The translations under genes were made by a program, and so were the position numbers. DNA of 64,000 nt from Muscardinus avellanarius (taxonomy: Eukaryota > Chordata > Mammalia > Rodentia > Gliridae), in assembly GCA_963383645.1 (NCBI GenBank), contig OY726566.1, positions 96,377,321 through 96,441,320 on the forward strand, read 5' to 3'. Positions 22,561 through 33,211 of the stretch are shown in pieces. The notes below the pieces were generated by a model. The model saw only the letters and a program-made list of their open reading frames with translations. It had not been told where the DNA came from and searched no databases. Position 1 is the first letter of the stretch. Each line of letters begins with the position of its first letter.

Positions 22561-24586
22561 ATCTTTTTATACTTTATTGGTGCATTAAAGTCTCATATTA
22601 TAATGCACTTCATAGTCACATTGACATACATGCACACAGAACTTGGTGGGCTTTTCCCTGGCTCCATCCCTACTCCCCCTTTCCCCCATACAGGGTACTA
22701 AATTTGACATTGGTACCCTTACATATGTATATAATGTCAACACAAGTCATTTCTTCATTGATTTTTACCTCCCCTCCTTTCTTCTAGATTTTTTCCCACT
22801 TCCTTGGCATCACTGGAGTTTCCCGTCCATTATCTAAAGTCTGCATTTAATCCCAGTCACTACCCGAGCTTCACATATGAGAGAACACATGTGACTCCTC
22901 ACTTTCTGTGACTGGTTAATCTTACCTAATACAATGGTATCCAGGTCCATTCATTTTTTTCTGAAAATGCCATTATTTTGTTCTTCTTCCTTGCTGAGTA
23001 GAATTCCATTGTGTATATATCCCACAAATTTGTAATACATCCATTTGTTAGACACCTAAGTTGGCTCCATAATTTGCCTTTTGTGAATTGTACTGTTGTA
23101 AGCATGAATGTGCATATATTACTATAGTATTCTGATTTCAGTTGCTTTGAAATGATATGCAGGAGTGGAATAGCTAGATTATATGATGGACCCACTTCCA
23201 ATTTTCTGAGGAGTCTCCATACTGATTGCCATAGTGGCTTTACTAATTTGTAATCCTACCAACAGTATAAATGAGTTCTTATTTCCCAATATCCTCACCA
23301 GTATTTATTGTTGTTTCACTTCTTTTTTTAATTTTTTGGTTGTACTGGGAATGGAACCCTTCTACCTCCGGGCTATATTCCCAGACCTATTTTATATTTT
23401 ATTTGGAAACAGGGTCTCTTAAGCCAGCAAGGCTGGCTTCGAACCTGCGCGATCCTCCTGTCTCTGCCTCCCAAGCATGGGGATTACAAGCGTGCACCAC
23501 CACGCCCGGCACGTTGACTTAATGATTGCTATTTTGATTGGAGCTAGATGGAATCTAAGAGAGGTTTTGATTTTCATCTCCCCAATTGCTGATGATGTTG
23601 AACATTTTTTCATATACTTATTGGCCACTAGTATTTTTTCTTTTGCAAAATGCCTACTTAGTTCAATTGCCTATTTCTTGATTAGATTATTTGGTGTTTA
23701 GCCTTAAGACTTTAGGTACTGTGTATATTCTAGTTGGCAAAATTTTCTCCTATTCTGCAGGCTCTTTCTTTAGACCCTTGATGGTTTTCTTTGATAAGAA
23801 GAAACTTTTTAGTTTAATATCACCTCATTTATTAATTCTTGCTTTGTTTCCCAGAGCTTTAGTGGTCTTATTGGGGAAGTTTCTACTTCTGCTTATATAT
23901 TAGAATGTTGAAACTAGTAATTTCAAAATATCTGGTCAAATTTCCAGGGCTTTTACCCATCTAGAGTTGACTCTTGTGCAGTGTGAGAGGCAGGAATGCA
24001 ATTTCATTGTCCTACAAATAGATAGCCAGTTTTCCAAACACCATTTGATAAAAAAAAAAAACTGTCTTTTCTGTAATGTATATGTTTGGCAATTTTGTCA
24101 AAAATCAATTGGCTATAAGTATGTGGATTTGTTTCTGTACCTTCTTTTCTGTTCCATTGGTCAATGTATCTGTTTTGTGCCAATACCATGTTGTTTTGAT
24201 TACTTTACCTCTGTAGTATAATTTGAAGTCAGAATTCTAATGTCTCCTGCATGTTTCTGATTTCTGAGAATTGATTTGGTTATTCTGAGTCTTTTGTTTC
24301 TACATATGAAATTTATGACTGGGTTTTCTAGGTCTTTGAAAAATGGCATTGATATTTTAATAGAGATTGCATTGACTCGTAGATCACTTTTGGTAGAAAG
24401 GCCATTTTCATAATATTTATTCTGCCTATTCAAGAGCATGGGAGATCTTTCCATCTTCTAAGAACTTAAATTTTTTCTTTAGTGTTTTATAATTTTTATT
24501 GTAGAGGTCTTTTACCTCCTTGGTTAGATCTATTCCTGCATATCTTCTTGTTTCATAGCTTATCATGAATGGAATTGTTTTCATCC
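22561..24586 (-). mobile_element. 5'-truncated L1 (ORF2 part and 3'UTR)
   Basis: Reverse-oriented L1. The 3' end is TTTATTGGTGCATTAAAG at 22576; the 3'UTR follows, then ORF2 back to the reverse-transcriptase region near 24580. The TSD AATTATTGCTT is at 22550-22560 and 24587-24597. A SINE split it at about 23325-23511. Frames are broken: an ORF2 C-terminal fragment is readable at 22926-23201 and little else. It is more diverged than the full-length copy. Confidence 0.88.
23325..23511 (-). mobile_element. B1-dID SINE, type II, inside L1
   Basis: Reverse orientation, inserted in the L1. Right arm CTACCTCCGGGCTATATTCCCAGACC, palindrome AAGCCAGC-AAG-GCTGGCTT, left arm ending CACCACGCCCGGC. It is better preserved than its L1 host, hence younger. 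Confidence 0.9.
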
Positions 24587-24597
24587 AATTATTGCTT

Positions 24598-25934
24598 TTC
24601 TTCTTAAAATCAGGGTCTCAAAACTAATGTTTCCCAAGTAGCTATGGGATGAAGTGAGGATCAGTCAGTTTTGACTACATAGCAAAATATCATAGAGTAG
24701 GTTGTATAAATAACCAAGACTTTTTTTTTCTTTTTTGGAGGGTAGGTGGTCCAAGGTGGAGGCTTTGACAAATTGAGTTGCTGGGGAAGGCAGTCTTCCT
24801 GGAATATAAAAGGCTTTCTTCTATCTGTGTCTACAGATGGGAAAAAAAATAGAACAAGTCCTTGGCATCTTTCCTTATGAGGGCATCAATTCCTTCCTGA
24901 GATCTCTACCATCATGAAATCATTGAACCTTAAATTTCTCCCAGACGGCATCTCATACACAAACCTTAAGGAGTTAGTGGTTCAACATACTCACTTCAGG
25001 GAGACCCACACCTCAGTTGATAACAAATTGTGCCACTTTGGTCTAGTTACAAGCCATATTTCTAGCTTTCTTTGCATTCTCTTACACAGTTCCTCTCCAA
25101 CTACATCTGTGTATTCACACTTCCTTCACCATACTAGTTTTGCTCCCATATCTATCTTCCTTATCAATATGCCCATCTCTTATTTTATTCAAATCTGACC
25201 TATCTTTAGTTTATTATATACTTATTTTCCTTTTCATCTGCTTCGATTCCTTCTTTTACTTAACTTTTCCCATGAATACATGGAGCAGCAATGCTTGGGT
25301 GAATTCTTTCACAATTCAACTGACATTCTGTTTATATACAGAAACTTTGGACTTCTTTACACTGAGCCTATAGGTTTCTGAAAAATAATTGTGGATTTGA
25401 CTCATCTTCAGACCATCATGCATTCAATGGCATTTAATGAGCACCTAATTTGTACTCATAATTAAAGTATATTAAATGTACTTCTCTAGCTCATGATTTG
25501 ATTCTTGAAATCTGAACTCTCCTCGAAACTTCTATGCTAATATCTCAGAGGAAAAAGTCCTTCTCTCTTTTCATCTTCTTATTTATAACTTTACACAGTT
25601 AGACTCTTCCTCCCCCCTGGCTCACTAGAAACTCTCAGGAGATTTTGCCTGTGCCCAGGCCTAATGTCAACATTTTTCTTTCAGGTTTTATTGAGAAACA
25701 GGGACACAGAGTGATTATGAGGTCCTTTTAACTTTCCCAAATTTCAAAACATCCAAGGAAAATAATTGACAAAATTAGACAAAATAAATTACTTACTTCT
25801 CTTTCATCCTCTTAACCCGGGGTCTGGCAATAATAAGCAATGAATAATTACCTCCAAGGCAGAATGAAATAATTCTCAAGCCAATTGCTGAAACCCACAA
25901 GCATGGAAACCGGAGATGGGAGAAATAGAACCGA
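24598..25934. other. Unannotated sequence
   Basis: No recognised repeat or gene. The open frames at 24914-25373 lack exon signals. Confidence 0.4.
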
Positions 25935-26100
25935 TCTCAAAGACCATCTAGATCATGTTGTTCTCTTTCCAGATGATGGAATAGAAGTTCACAGAAGCCA
26001 AGATGGATGCCCTCAAGTAACACAGCATGGCGAGCCTAGACTGGAGCTCAGATCCTCCCTTCCCTCTCACTGCAGACTCTTGCAACTTGGTCATATAATT
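25935..26100 (+). mobile_element. Ancient MIR-type fragment
   Basis: AAAGACCATCTAGATCATG..CCAGATGATGGAATAGAAGTTCACAGAAGCC...TCAAGTAACACAGCATGGCGAGCC follows the old pattern CCATTTTACAGATGAGGAAACTGAGG..AAGTGACTTGCC..CACACAGC. The open frame across it (25885-26103) is an artefact. Confidence 0.5.
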
Positions 26101-26204
26101 TAGGCTACACTGCTTTGGAGAGTTTACATATATAACTTAAGAACATGTTTATGGAATTCAGTAAAAATAGAACAAAATAGTAGAGTTGTAAAAGACCCAG
26201 GGAG

Positions 26205-26305
<101 letters not shown>

Positions 26306-26308
26306 AAT

Positions 26309-26477
26309 GGGGCTAGTGCCTATCTATGATCCCAATAAATATTAGGGAAGCTGAGACAAGAGGATCATAGATTCAAGCCTAGCCTCAGAAACTTAGTGAG
26401 AAACTATTTGGAAATATAAAATAAAATGACTGGGGAGTAGCTTGGAGGTATAAGACTCCTGGATTCAGTCTTTAGTA
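26309..26477 (+). mobile_element. B1-dID SINE, degraded
   Basis: GGGGCTAGTGCCTATCTATGATCCC..., GGAAGCTGAGACAAGAGGATCATAGATTCAAGCC, then right arm GACTGGGGAGTAGCTTGGAGG...GGATTCAGTCTTTAGTAC. A purine tract follows in the tail position. Confidence 0.8.
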
Positions 26478-26633
26478 CAGAGAGAGGGAGAGAGAAAGAG
26501 AGAGATTTACCAGAAGGAAGAAGAGGAAGAGGAGTAGGAAAAAAGAGGAGGAGGAGGAGGAGGAGAAAGAGAAAGAAGAAGAGGAAGGAGGAGGAGGAGG
26601 AGGAGGAGGAGGAGGAGGAGGAGGAGGAGGAGA
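26478..26633 (+). repeat. (GA)n/(GGA)n purine tract
   Basis: About 155 bp, nearly all A/G apart from a short TTTACC interruption at 26507. The end is a clean (GGA)n run from about 26588. Confidence 0.96.
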
Positions 26634-26894
26634 CAGCACACGGTGATTTCTGTCTTTCATGAGTTTGGTAGATATCTACATAAGAACTAAAATACAATCT
26701 TTTATTTGTACTTTATTTGTAAAAAAAAAAACAAAAAAAAAAAACAATCCCATATTCTTTCCAGGCCAATAGAAGTTCCCAAATTATTTGGCTCACTCTT
26801 CCTATTCAGAAAAATATATTACCCCATGACCCAAAATCTGCCTTCTTTAAGTGAATAAACAGAAGGGCACACTGACAAATTTGTATTCTTTTTA

Positions 26895-26944
26895 TCATCT
26901 ATCTATCTATCTATCTATCTACCTATCTACCTACCTTCTATCAT
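26895..26944 (+). repeat. (TATC)n tetranucleotide repeat
   Basis: CTATCTATCTAT... with some CTAC units. It lies at the tail side of the reverse SINE that follows. Confidence 0.93.
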
Positions 26945-26949
26945 TTATT

Positions 26950-27158
26950 TTGATGGTACTGGGGATTGAACCCAAAATCATTCTACCTCCAAGCTAGACT
27001 CCCACATCTCCAGCCCTAGTTTTTTGTTTTGTTTTGAAACAAGGTCTTTCAAGGTTGATGAGTCTCACCACTTGCTGAGGCTGTCCTTGAACTTGCAATC
27101 CTTCTGTCGCAGGCTCCCAAGTACTGGGATTACAGGTTTGCACCACCACACCCCTGTG
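26950..27158 (-). mobile_element. B1-dID SINE
   Basis: Right arm GATGGTACTGGGGATTGAACCC...CCAAGCTAGACTCCCACA, linker TTTTTTGTTTTGTTTTGAAACAAGG, left arm ending GGGATTACAGGTTTGCACCACCACACCC. Confidence 0.87.
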
Positions 27159-27159
27159 T

Positions 27160-28033
27160 TTCATCCCACCACCCCAAGGTGGTGGCATGTCTCTTTGGGA
27201 AGCCAGGGTGAAGGATTTCTTTGCTTTTCTTTCTTCCCACCCACTGCTTGCATCTGAATTTCTAGTATTACTCTCTGAAGGGGGCAGGCAGGGATAGGGT
27301 AAAAATCACTGAACTCTCTGACTGCTGTTGAACCAAAATAACTATGTGAAAACTGCTGCTTTGTTTATACCATTCTAAAAAGGGCAAAATGGTTTGGCTG
27401 TCTTGCTACTGATTGATCTGGTATTTGGACATTATGCATACTGATTCTTGGAGAAATAGCCAAACAGCCATTTTGGGGAATGTCAGCATGTCTTTCTCTC
27501 TCTTCTCTCTCTCTTTTTAAATTCTCTGGCTTTTCTCCTAAAGTTCAATGAAGGCCATCTTTCAGAATCACATAAATCTTACACATGGAGCACAGCCAAA
27601 GGATGTATTCCTCTTTATGTGGTAGTAAAATACTTATTTATTTCTTAAATGTCCCTTCTACCTTCCACCTTGGAGAAGTTTTTGGGACTGGTGTTCCTTT
27701 TAAGGCTCCCTTGAGTCCATCCTCTTTCTTTACATCTCTGACTTGTTTTGTCCAAACTAGAGGATAACGACATCTATTACTTTATGTGTCTTGTTTCCAG
27801 AAACAATAGCCTGTGGTGCTTCCATCACTTATCCTCCTTTTGTCAGAGACAGGATGGTCTGCTGCTTGCCAAGAGCTCTGCTTCTCCAGACCAGTGAGTC
27901 CATTCCTTCCAGCCTTTTCTTGGATTCAATTTCTTGTGGAAAAAAATATATAGTTGATACTTCTATCAAATAGTAAATCAACTTTTAATAAAGTAGGACA
28001 GACTTTGGAAAATACGTGTGACCAAGATTTGAC
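27160..28033. other. Unannotated sequence
   Basis: No recognised repeat or gene. An imperfect inverted repeat (AAAATGGTTTGGCTGT near 27387 and AGCCAAACAGCCATTTT near 27457) is present, function unknown. Confidence 0.4.
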
Positions 28034-28585
28034 TTGCTGATGATGATGTTAGAGTGGCCACCATGGTTGTGAGTAATGATGGAGATGGTGATGACTGATA
28101 AGGATGGCGATAGTGGTGGTGATGGTAAATCATGCTGAGGATGTGGTGGTAGTGGTGGTGGTGATGAAGGTGATGGTGATGGTAATGGTGATAGTGCTGG
28201 TGATGGTGGTGATGGTGATGGTGATAGTGGTAGTAGTGATAGTGGTGGCAATGATGATAAATGATGGTGCTGGGATGGTGATGGTGGTGATGATGGTGAT
28301 GGTGATGATGATAGTGGTGGTGATGGTGATGGTGATGGTGATAGTGGTGATGCTGATGGTGGTGATTATGATGGTGATGATAGTGGTGGTGATGGTGATG
28401 ATGATGGTGGTGGTGGAAATGGTGATGGTGATAGTGGTAGTGCTAATGGTGATAATGATAGTGATGGTGGTGGTTATGATGGTGGTGGTAATGGTGATGG
28501 TGATGGTGACAATGGTGATCATGTTGATGATAATGGTGAGGTGGATGGTGCAGGTGATGGAAATGGTGGTGATGGTGGGAATGTA
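28034..28585 (+). repeat. GGTGAT/GATGGT-type minisatellite, about 0.55 kb
   Basis: Imperfect repeats of GGTGAT, GGTGGT and GATGAT run for about 550 bp. From about 28140 to 28570 C is almost absent on the + strand, roughly one per 45 bases. Open frames on both strands (Met/Val-rich and Ile/Thr-rich) follow from the three-base period and are not genes. Confidence 0.96.
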
Positions 28586-29065
28586 TAGGTTATGGTACCT
28601 ATTTGTTGGTTAGAGTGACTTTTCTTCAAAATAGCCAAATAGTTCTTGTGATAATTCAATCCAATTATACAATAACTGAAAAAAATTACAAGAAGTTAGT
28701 AATCAAAAGCAATAGCAAATAATTATAGCTAGTATTATATTTTTGACTTATAGTCTTAAGAATAAAAAATAATTAACTTGCTTGTCTTGGGAACAAATAT
28801 TTTTTTAGTATTGTCATTTTTCCTTCTGCTTTGGTTGCAGTATCGTGTTTTCTTAATACTTTGTTATATAAGATACCCTTATAAACATAAGAAATAAAAT
28901 TAAATAGCACCTTATGTTTGTGTCACTGAGTAAATTAGCTTATTTACCACAACAAGATTACTAAGTTCCTCCCATGCATTTGGTGCTTGTTTTGGGACTA
29001 GAAAGGTTATCCTGGTCTTTGTTTTCAGGTTGATAGATTTTAGGTGAAAATGTATGATATTCACC
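28586..29065. other. Unannotated AT-rich sequence
   Basis: No recognised repeat or gene. Confidence 0.45.
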
Positions 29066-29440
29066 TTTCTTATAAATATTTACTGAGCACCTTTTCTGTG
29101 CTAGATGATGTGCTAAAGAGGGGAGGTAAGATGTTCGCGTCACATTCTAATTGAGGACATAGCTTTGTAAACTCCACTAGAGCATCAGGAAATTTGTTAC
29201 AAATGCAGTGCATAAGGAAATTTGTTGCAGTGGCACTACATGAAGTGTACTATGCTCAGAGAAGGCTTTCCTCGAGAAGAGATCATTTTAGCTATGACCT
29301 GGAGGGGAAATGTAAGTAGCAAGACTTTCCAAAGACAACAAAGAGAATTCACACAGTGCACTGGCTGGAGTGCACGTGGATTTCTGCACTAGCAAGTTGG
29401 GCGTTGTTCAGGAGTATCACTCAAGGAATGGAGAGAATAG
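29066..29440 (-). mobile_element. Ancient L2-like repeat
   Basis: AATATTTACTGAGCACCTTTTCTGTGCTAGATGATG resembles the reverse complement of L2 3' ends. The following GAGAAGGCTTTCCTCGAGAAGAGATCATTTTAGC and GCTGGAGTGCA blocks belong to the same widespread old repeat type. I am unsure of the exact family. Confidence 0.5.
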
Positions 29441-29668
29441 TGTGGCAGAAAGTATTTCTGACCTGAGAGCTCTGCTTGTCATCATGCAGATGGCATAGAC
29501 CGAACACTCACATAGGCCATTCTATGTTCAGATTTTCTTATGAAAATTTTCAACAGTTGTAGTTATTGATTTGAGTGTTAAAAATATCATTGAGAAGTCA
29601 GGGTAGAAGAGAAATAAGAATGAGAAGGTGACCTTCCAGGATGAGAGCTGGTTAAAGCTCTGGACTCA

Positions 29669-29888
29669 AGCTGGGCATGGTGCCTCACACTTGAGAATTC
29701 AGTACTTGAGAGGCTGAGACAGGAGGTTTCGGAGGTTTGCAGCCAGCCTCAGCAACTTGTGAGACCCTCTGAAACTTAGTGGAACCCTATTTCAAGATAA
29801 AGAATAGAAAAATCAGGCTGGGAGTGGAGCTCGGAGATAGAATGCCTCTGGGTTCAGTCTCCAGTGCCACACATTCAAAAGCAAAAAA
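29669..29888 (+). mobile_element. B1-dID SINE
   Basis: Left arm AAGCTGGGCATGGTGCCTCACAC..TACTTGAGAGGCTGAGACAGG, linker AATAGAAAAATCAGG, right arm CTGGGAGTGGAGCTCGGAGATAGAATGCC...GGGTTCAGTCTCCAGTGCC. Confidence 0.86.
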
Positions 29889-30290
29889 TTCTGAACCCAT
29901 ACAAGGACAGTAGTAATGCAAAGATGGTGACTAACACAGAACATAGATAAGAAATAGTAACTTAAATGGGTAAAGAAGGTGTGGGAAGACTGGAGGAGGA
30001 TTTCTAGGCTACTGGCTTACCACACAGGCATGAACAATGCAAGGCAGTGTATAATTAGTTGCTAAATTATGCTGTTTCAAAAATAAGTATGTAAAAGTTC
30101 CTAAGAGTTGGCAATAATTGAAGGTCACTCCTTGTAGGAGTGTAAGGATATAAACTGAGGTATTGAGAAGCAAATATAGATCACTTTGAAAAAAATGTGA
30201 TTTTTCTGAGTGGCTTAGAACTCACTTTCTTTCTCTTACCCATGCTCTGGAGTTACTTGACCTCAACCTTTATTCAAAAACAATTATTAT

Positions 30291-30291
<1 letters not shown>
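29889..30291. other. Unannotated sequence
   Basis: No recognised repeat or gene. Confidence 0.45.

Positions 30292-30371
<80 letters not shown>
30292..30371 (+). repeat. Compound (CT)n(GT)n microsatellite
   Basis: About 19 CT units followed by about 20 GT units, abutting the tail end of the reverse-oriented SINE at 30372. Confidence 0.97.
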
Positions 30372-30372
<1 letters not shown>

Positions 30373-30560
30373 CTGAAGATAGTACCTGAGGCATTCTACC
30401 TCAGAACCACACCTCCAGTCTCATTTATTTTTATTTTGAAACAGAGTCTCGCTAACTTGCTGAAGGTCTTATTACATTCCCAAGGCTGGCCTCAAAGCCA
30501 TGATCTTTCTCCTTCAGCCTCCCAGGTACTAGGATTGCAGGCATGCACCACTACATCTCA
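30372..30560 (-). mobile_element. B1-dID SINE
   Basis: Right arm remnant GATAGTACCTGAGGCATTCTACCTCAGAACCACACC, linker TTTATTTTTATTTTGAAACAGAG, left arm ending GGATTGCAGGCATGCACCACTACA. Confidence 0.8.
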
Positions 30561-31266
30561 CAAAATTATATTCCTAATTGGAGAAGTACCTAAATTCACT
30601 ATCACAGACCCTCATAGAGAAAGATAGAGGAAGAAGAAAGGAAGAAAACAAGGAACTAATTAGTAATTATTTTCACGAAGATAAAAGTCAGAGTAAGATT
30701 TTGCTTCTTAGGTTGGATAAAGTTGCCTCTGATGTCTAATAAAATAAAATAAGATTCAGCAATAAAAATCACTGCATAGATATTCTCAAATATCAAAATG
30801 TCATTTTCACTGCCCTCAAACAAGGTTTCCAATATCAAGAGAAAGTTATGTGTATTTTATTAGGGGTGCTGATTTTCCATTTGTTTTTTCTCCTTCTATT
30901 GGCTTCTTTTTTATACAAGTTAGTAAGTGTTTGAGACAAACCCTGTAGGATTAGTGCCCATAATAAAAGAGCCAACGGATAGGAACAGATCAAGAAAATA
31001 AAGTAGGGCAATTTATCATCTTCTCCAACCATACTGTTCATACATCAGGATCATTTCAATGTTTTCAAGGATAATAGGGTTCTTGCTCATATTTTCAAGA
31101 AAAAAGTGTTTCAGGATAAATCTATCTATGTTCAGTACACACCAATGCCTACACATGACATAACACTAAGGTTTGTTTGGTTCAGAAAACAAAGTATTTT
31201 GATTATAGAAGACAATGATCTTTCCAACAAAGTTAAAGAGAACAGTGATTAGAAGTTTCCTCATTA
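30561..31266. other. Unannotated sequence
   Basis: No recognised repeat or gene. Confidence 0.4.
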
Positions 31267-31462
31267 GCGGGGCCTGGTGGGGAATGCTTTCAATCCCAGT
31301 ACTTGGGAGGCTGAAACAGGAGGATCATAGGTTCAAAGTCAGCCTCAGCAACTTAGTGAGACCGTGTTTCATTTTTCAAAATAAAATAAAGTAGAGGTGT
31401 GGGTGTGGCTTGAAAGTAGAATGTTCCTGGGTTCAATTCCCAGTATCAAAAGAAAAAAAAAA
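31267..31462 (+). mobile_element. B1-dID SINE
   Basis: Left arm GCGGGGCCTGGTGGGGAATGC..TACTTGGGAGGCTGAAACAGG, right arm GGTGTGGGTGTGGCTTGAAAGTAGAATG..GGGTTCAATTCCCAGTATC, poly(A) tail. Confidence 0.87.
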
Positions 31463-31734
31463 TGGAAGAAAGAAAAAGATATATTATGAAAGGAAAACCA
31501 TGTTCCCTAAATCTCAAGGTTGGGCTAAGAGCTAAGGAGGTCTGGGACGTAGTAGATGTCCAAACTGGATTTTCAGAGTGAATATCAAGGAATTGTGGTT
31601 TATAAAATATGAGCTAGAAACCTCCAAGTTTAGAAGTTTAGACTTAGGAAAGTCTAAGAAGATTTTGACTGAAAAGGGAGAATTGTGAATTACTGCTTTA
31701 TAAATGGTTACACATGAATAATAATAGGAATGAA

Positions 31735-31960
31735 ATGAACAGATAGCTAATACTTTGTAAGTGCTTATTTTAAGTGCCAGATATGCTTAATGTGGTCCTA
31801 ATAATACCCTACAATGCAGGTATGTTATTATTTCCCTGTGTTCCAGATTTATAAACCTAGAGGTACATGGGTAGGGAACTTGCATGAATAACGTAAGCAA
31901 CACATGATAAAGCAGATGTGTGAGCCGGGCACAGGCGAGGACTCCAGGCTCAACATCCGG
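31735..31960 (+). mobile_element. MIR SINE (ancient)
   Basis: GCTAATACTTTGTAAGTGCTTATTTTAAGTGCCAGATATGC, CCCTACAATGCAGGTATGTTATTATTTCCCTG and GAGCCGGGCACAGGCGAGGACTCCAGGCTC follow the MIR consensus in order along most of its length. Confidence 0.75.
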
Positions 31961-32875
31961 CTTGTCATTTGTACGTTCAAGTAAAGGGGAAAGAAAAGCT
32001 GAGAGGTGCTTAGGAGCTGGCTCTCAGGTGTTGGGTCTGCAATTCTGAGGGATGGAACCACAGTGAGGACAGGAGAGGACTGTGGGCGAGCCTTTGGTTG
32101 TACTTGTACTCAGAGAGAAATGACTATTCAAGCCAAATTGAACCTTATTTAATGAGAGAAACCCACATCCTGTTGTAGAGATGAATCTCCCATCCAGACC
32201 TGAATTGCCCTGGTACCTGTAATGATGTCCCAAGTTCTCTACCTAATTCACTAGTGATGTCTGCTTTCCTGGAAGGATGTTTATTTCCTTCATTCCATTC
32301 ATAGAGTTTTGTTTTTGGAAATGTTGCCGTCTATTGACTGTGTAAGTGATGTAGTTGCTTTTCCATGAAAGTGCATAAAATTCCCGTTGCACTGTGTGTA
32401 CTACTCTGGGATTTTTTAAATTCTCTTTTTTTTTTTTATTTTTGGAGGGGGAGCTTAGCAGCATTGTGGGAGAAAGAACATCTGTTTGCTTTGGAATCCA
32501 AAAGAAGCTCCCCACACGGCCTCCTTGTAAAACAGATTAGAAAGCAACTTGTGAATAAATTATCCGGAGGATCTTTTTTGCCCATGCTACTAAGAGTTTA
32601 ATATCCAGTACAACAGAGTCTGTCTCTCTTGGATAGATTTCTGTGGTACATGAAGCCATAGCTTCCTCTGCTTCTGTAAAACCCTCTGCTAAGGAGCTTC
32701 TATCTCTTCCTGGACAGCCAAACTCAGGATAGCCTGAGGATATCCTTTTCTGAATTGTTATTTTTAATTTTCTAAGTATTATCACTATTATAATTTTGTT
32801 ATTTTGTTACTTACTAAGTATTAATTTATTAATATATATTATTAAGTAACAGATATATTCATATGTGCACAGGGC
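31961..32875. other. Unannotated sequence
   Basis: No recognised repeat apart from a short poly(T) near 32428. No supported gene. Confidence 0.4.
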
Positions 32876-33062
32876 CTTACAGCAGACACTATGTTGATGA
32901 TATGGAATAAGACATAGTCAATGCCTTCAAGTAAGAAAACACTAATACAAAGCTAAGTATCCAGTACAAAGTGAGAAGTGGGACGTCCAATGCAACCTTG
33001 AGCTATCAGGAAAAAAAGATTCCTATGAAACACTGCTTTTAAGCTGGGATTTAAAGGTTTTA
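32876..33062 (-). mobile_element. Ancient L2-like repeat
   Basis: AGACACTATGTTGATGATATGGAATAAGACATAGTCAATGCCTTCAAG and TTCCTATGAAACACTGCTTTTAAGCTGGGATTTAAAGG echo the old repeat seen at 29.1 kb. Weak match. Confidence 0.35.
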
Positions 33063-33067
33063 TATGT

Positions 33068-33137
33068 TGGCCTGTTGAGGTGGCACATACCTGTGATTCC
33101 AGTACTCAGGAGGCTGAAACAGTAGAATTGGAGGCAG
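33068..33137 (+). mobile_element. SINE left arm only
   Basis: GGCCTGTTGAGGTGGCACATACCTGTGATTCCAGTACTCAGGAGGCTGAAACAG. It breaks off and continues as a purine repeat. Confidence 0.7.
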
Positions 33138-33211
33138 AAGGAAGGAAGATAAGAAAGCAAGAAGGCAAGAAGGCAGGAAGGCAGGAAGGAAGGAAAGCAG
33201 GAAAAAGGGAG
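33138..33211 (+). repeat. (GGAA)/(GGCA)-rich purine tract
   Basis: AAGGAAGGAAG, CAAGAAGG and CAGGAAGG units, mostly A/G with periodic C. Confidence 0.9.

Noticed and set aside
24605..24655. Possible short SINE remnant after the truncated L1
   Set aside because: Only AGGGTCTC and CCCAAGTAGCTATGGGAT fragments resemble a reverse B1 arm, too little to call.
27387..27474. Imperfect inverted repeat AAAATGGTTTGGCTGT / AGCCAAACAGCCATTTT
   Set aside because: The arms need a gap to pair, and no RNA gene or terminator context exists.
28104..28613. 169-codon Met/Val-rich and 130-codon Ile/Thr-rich open frames
   Set aside because: The three-base period of the GGTGAT repeat removes stop codons. No promoter, splice or family evidence.
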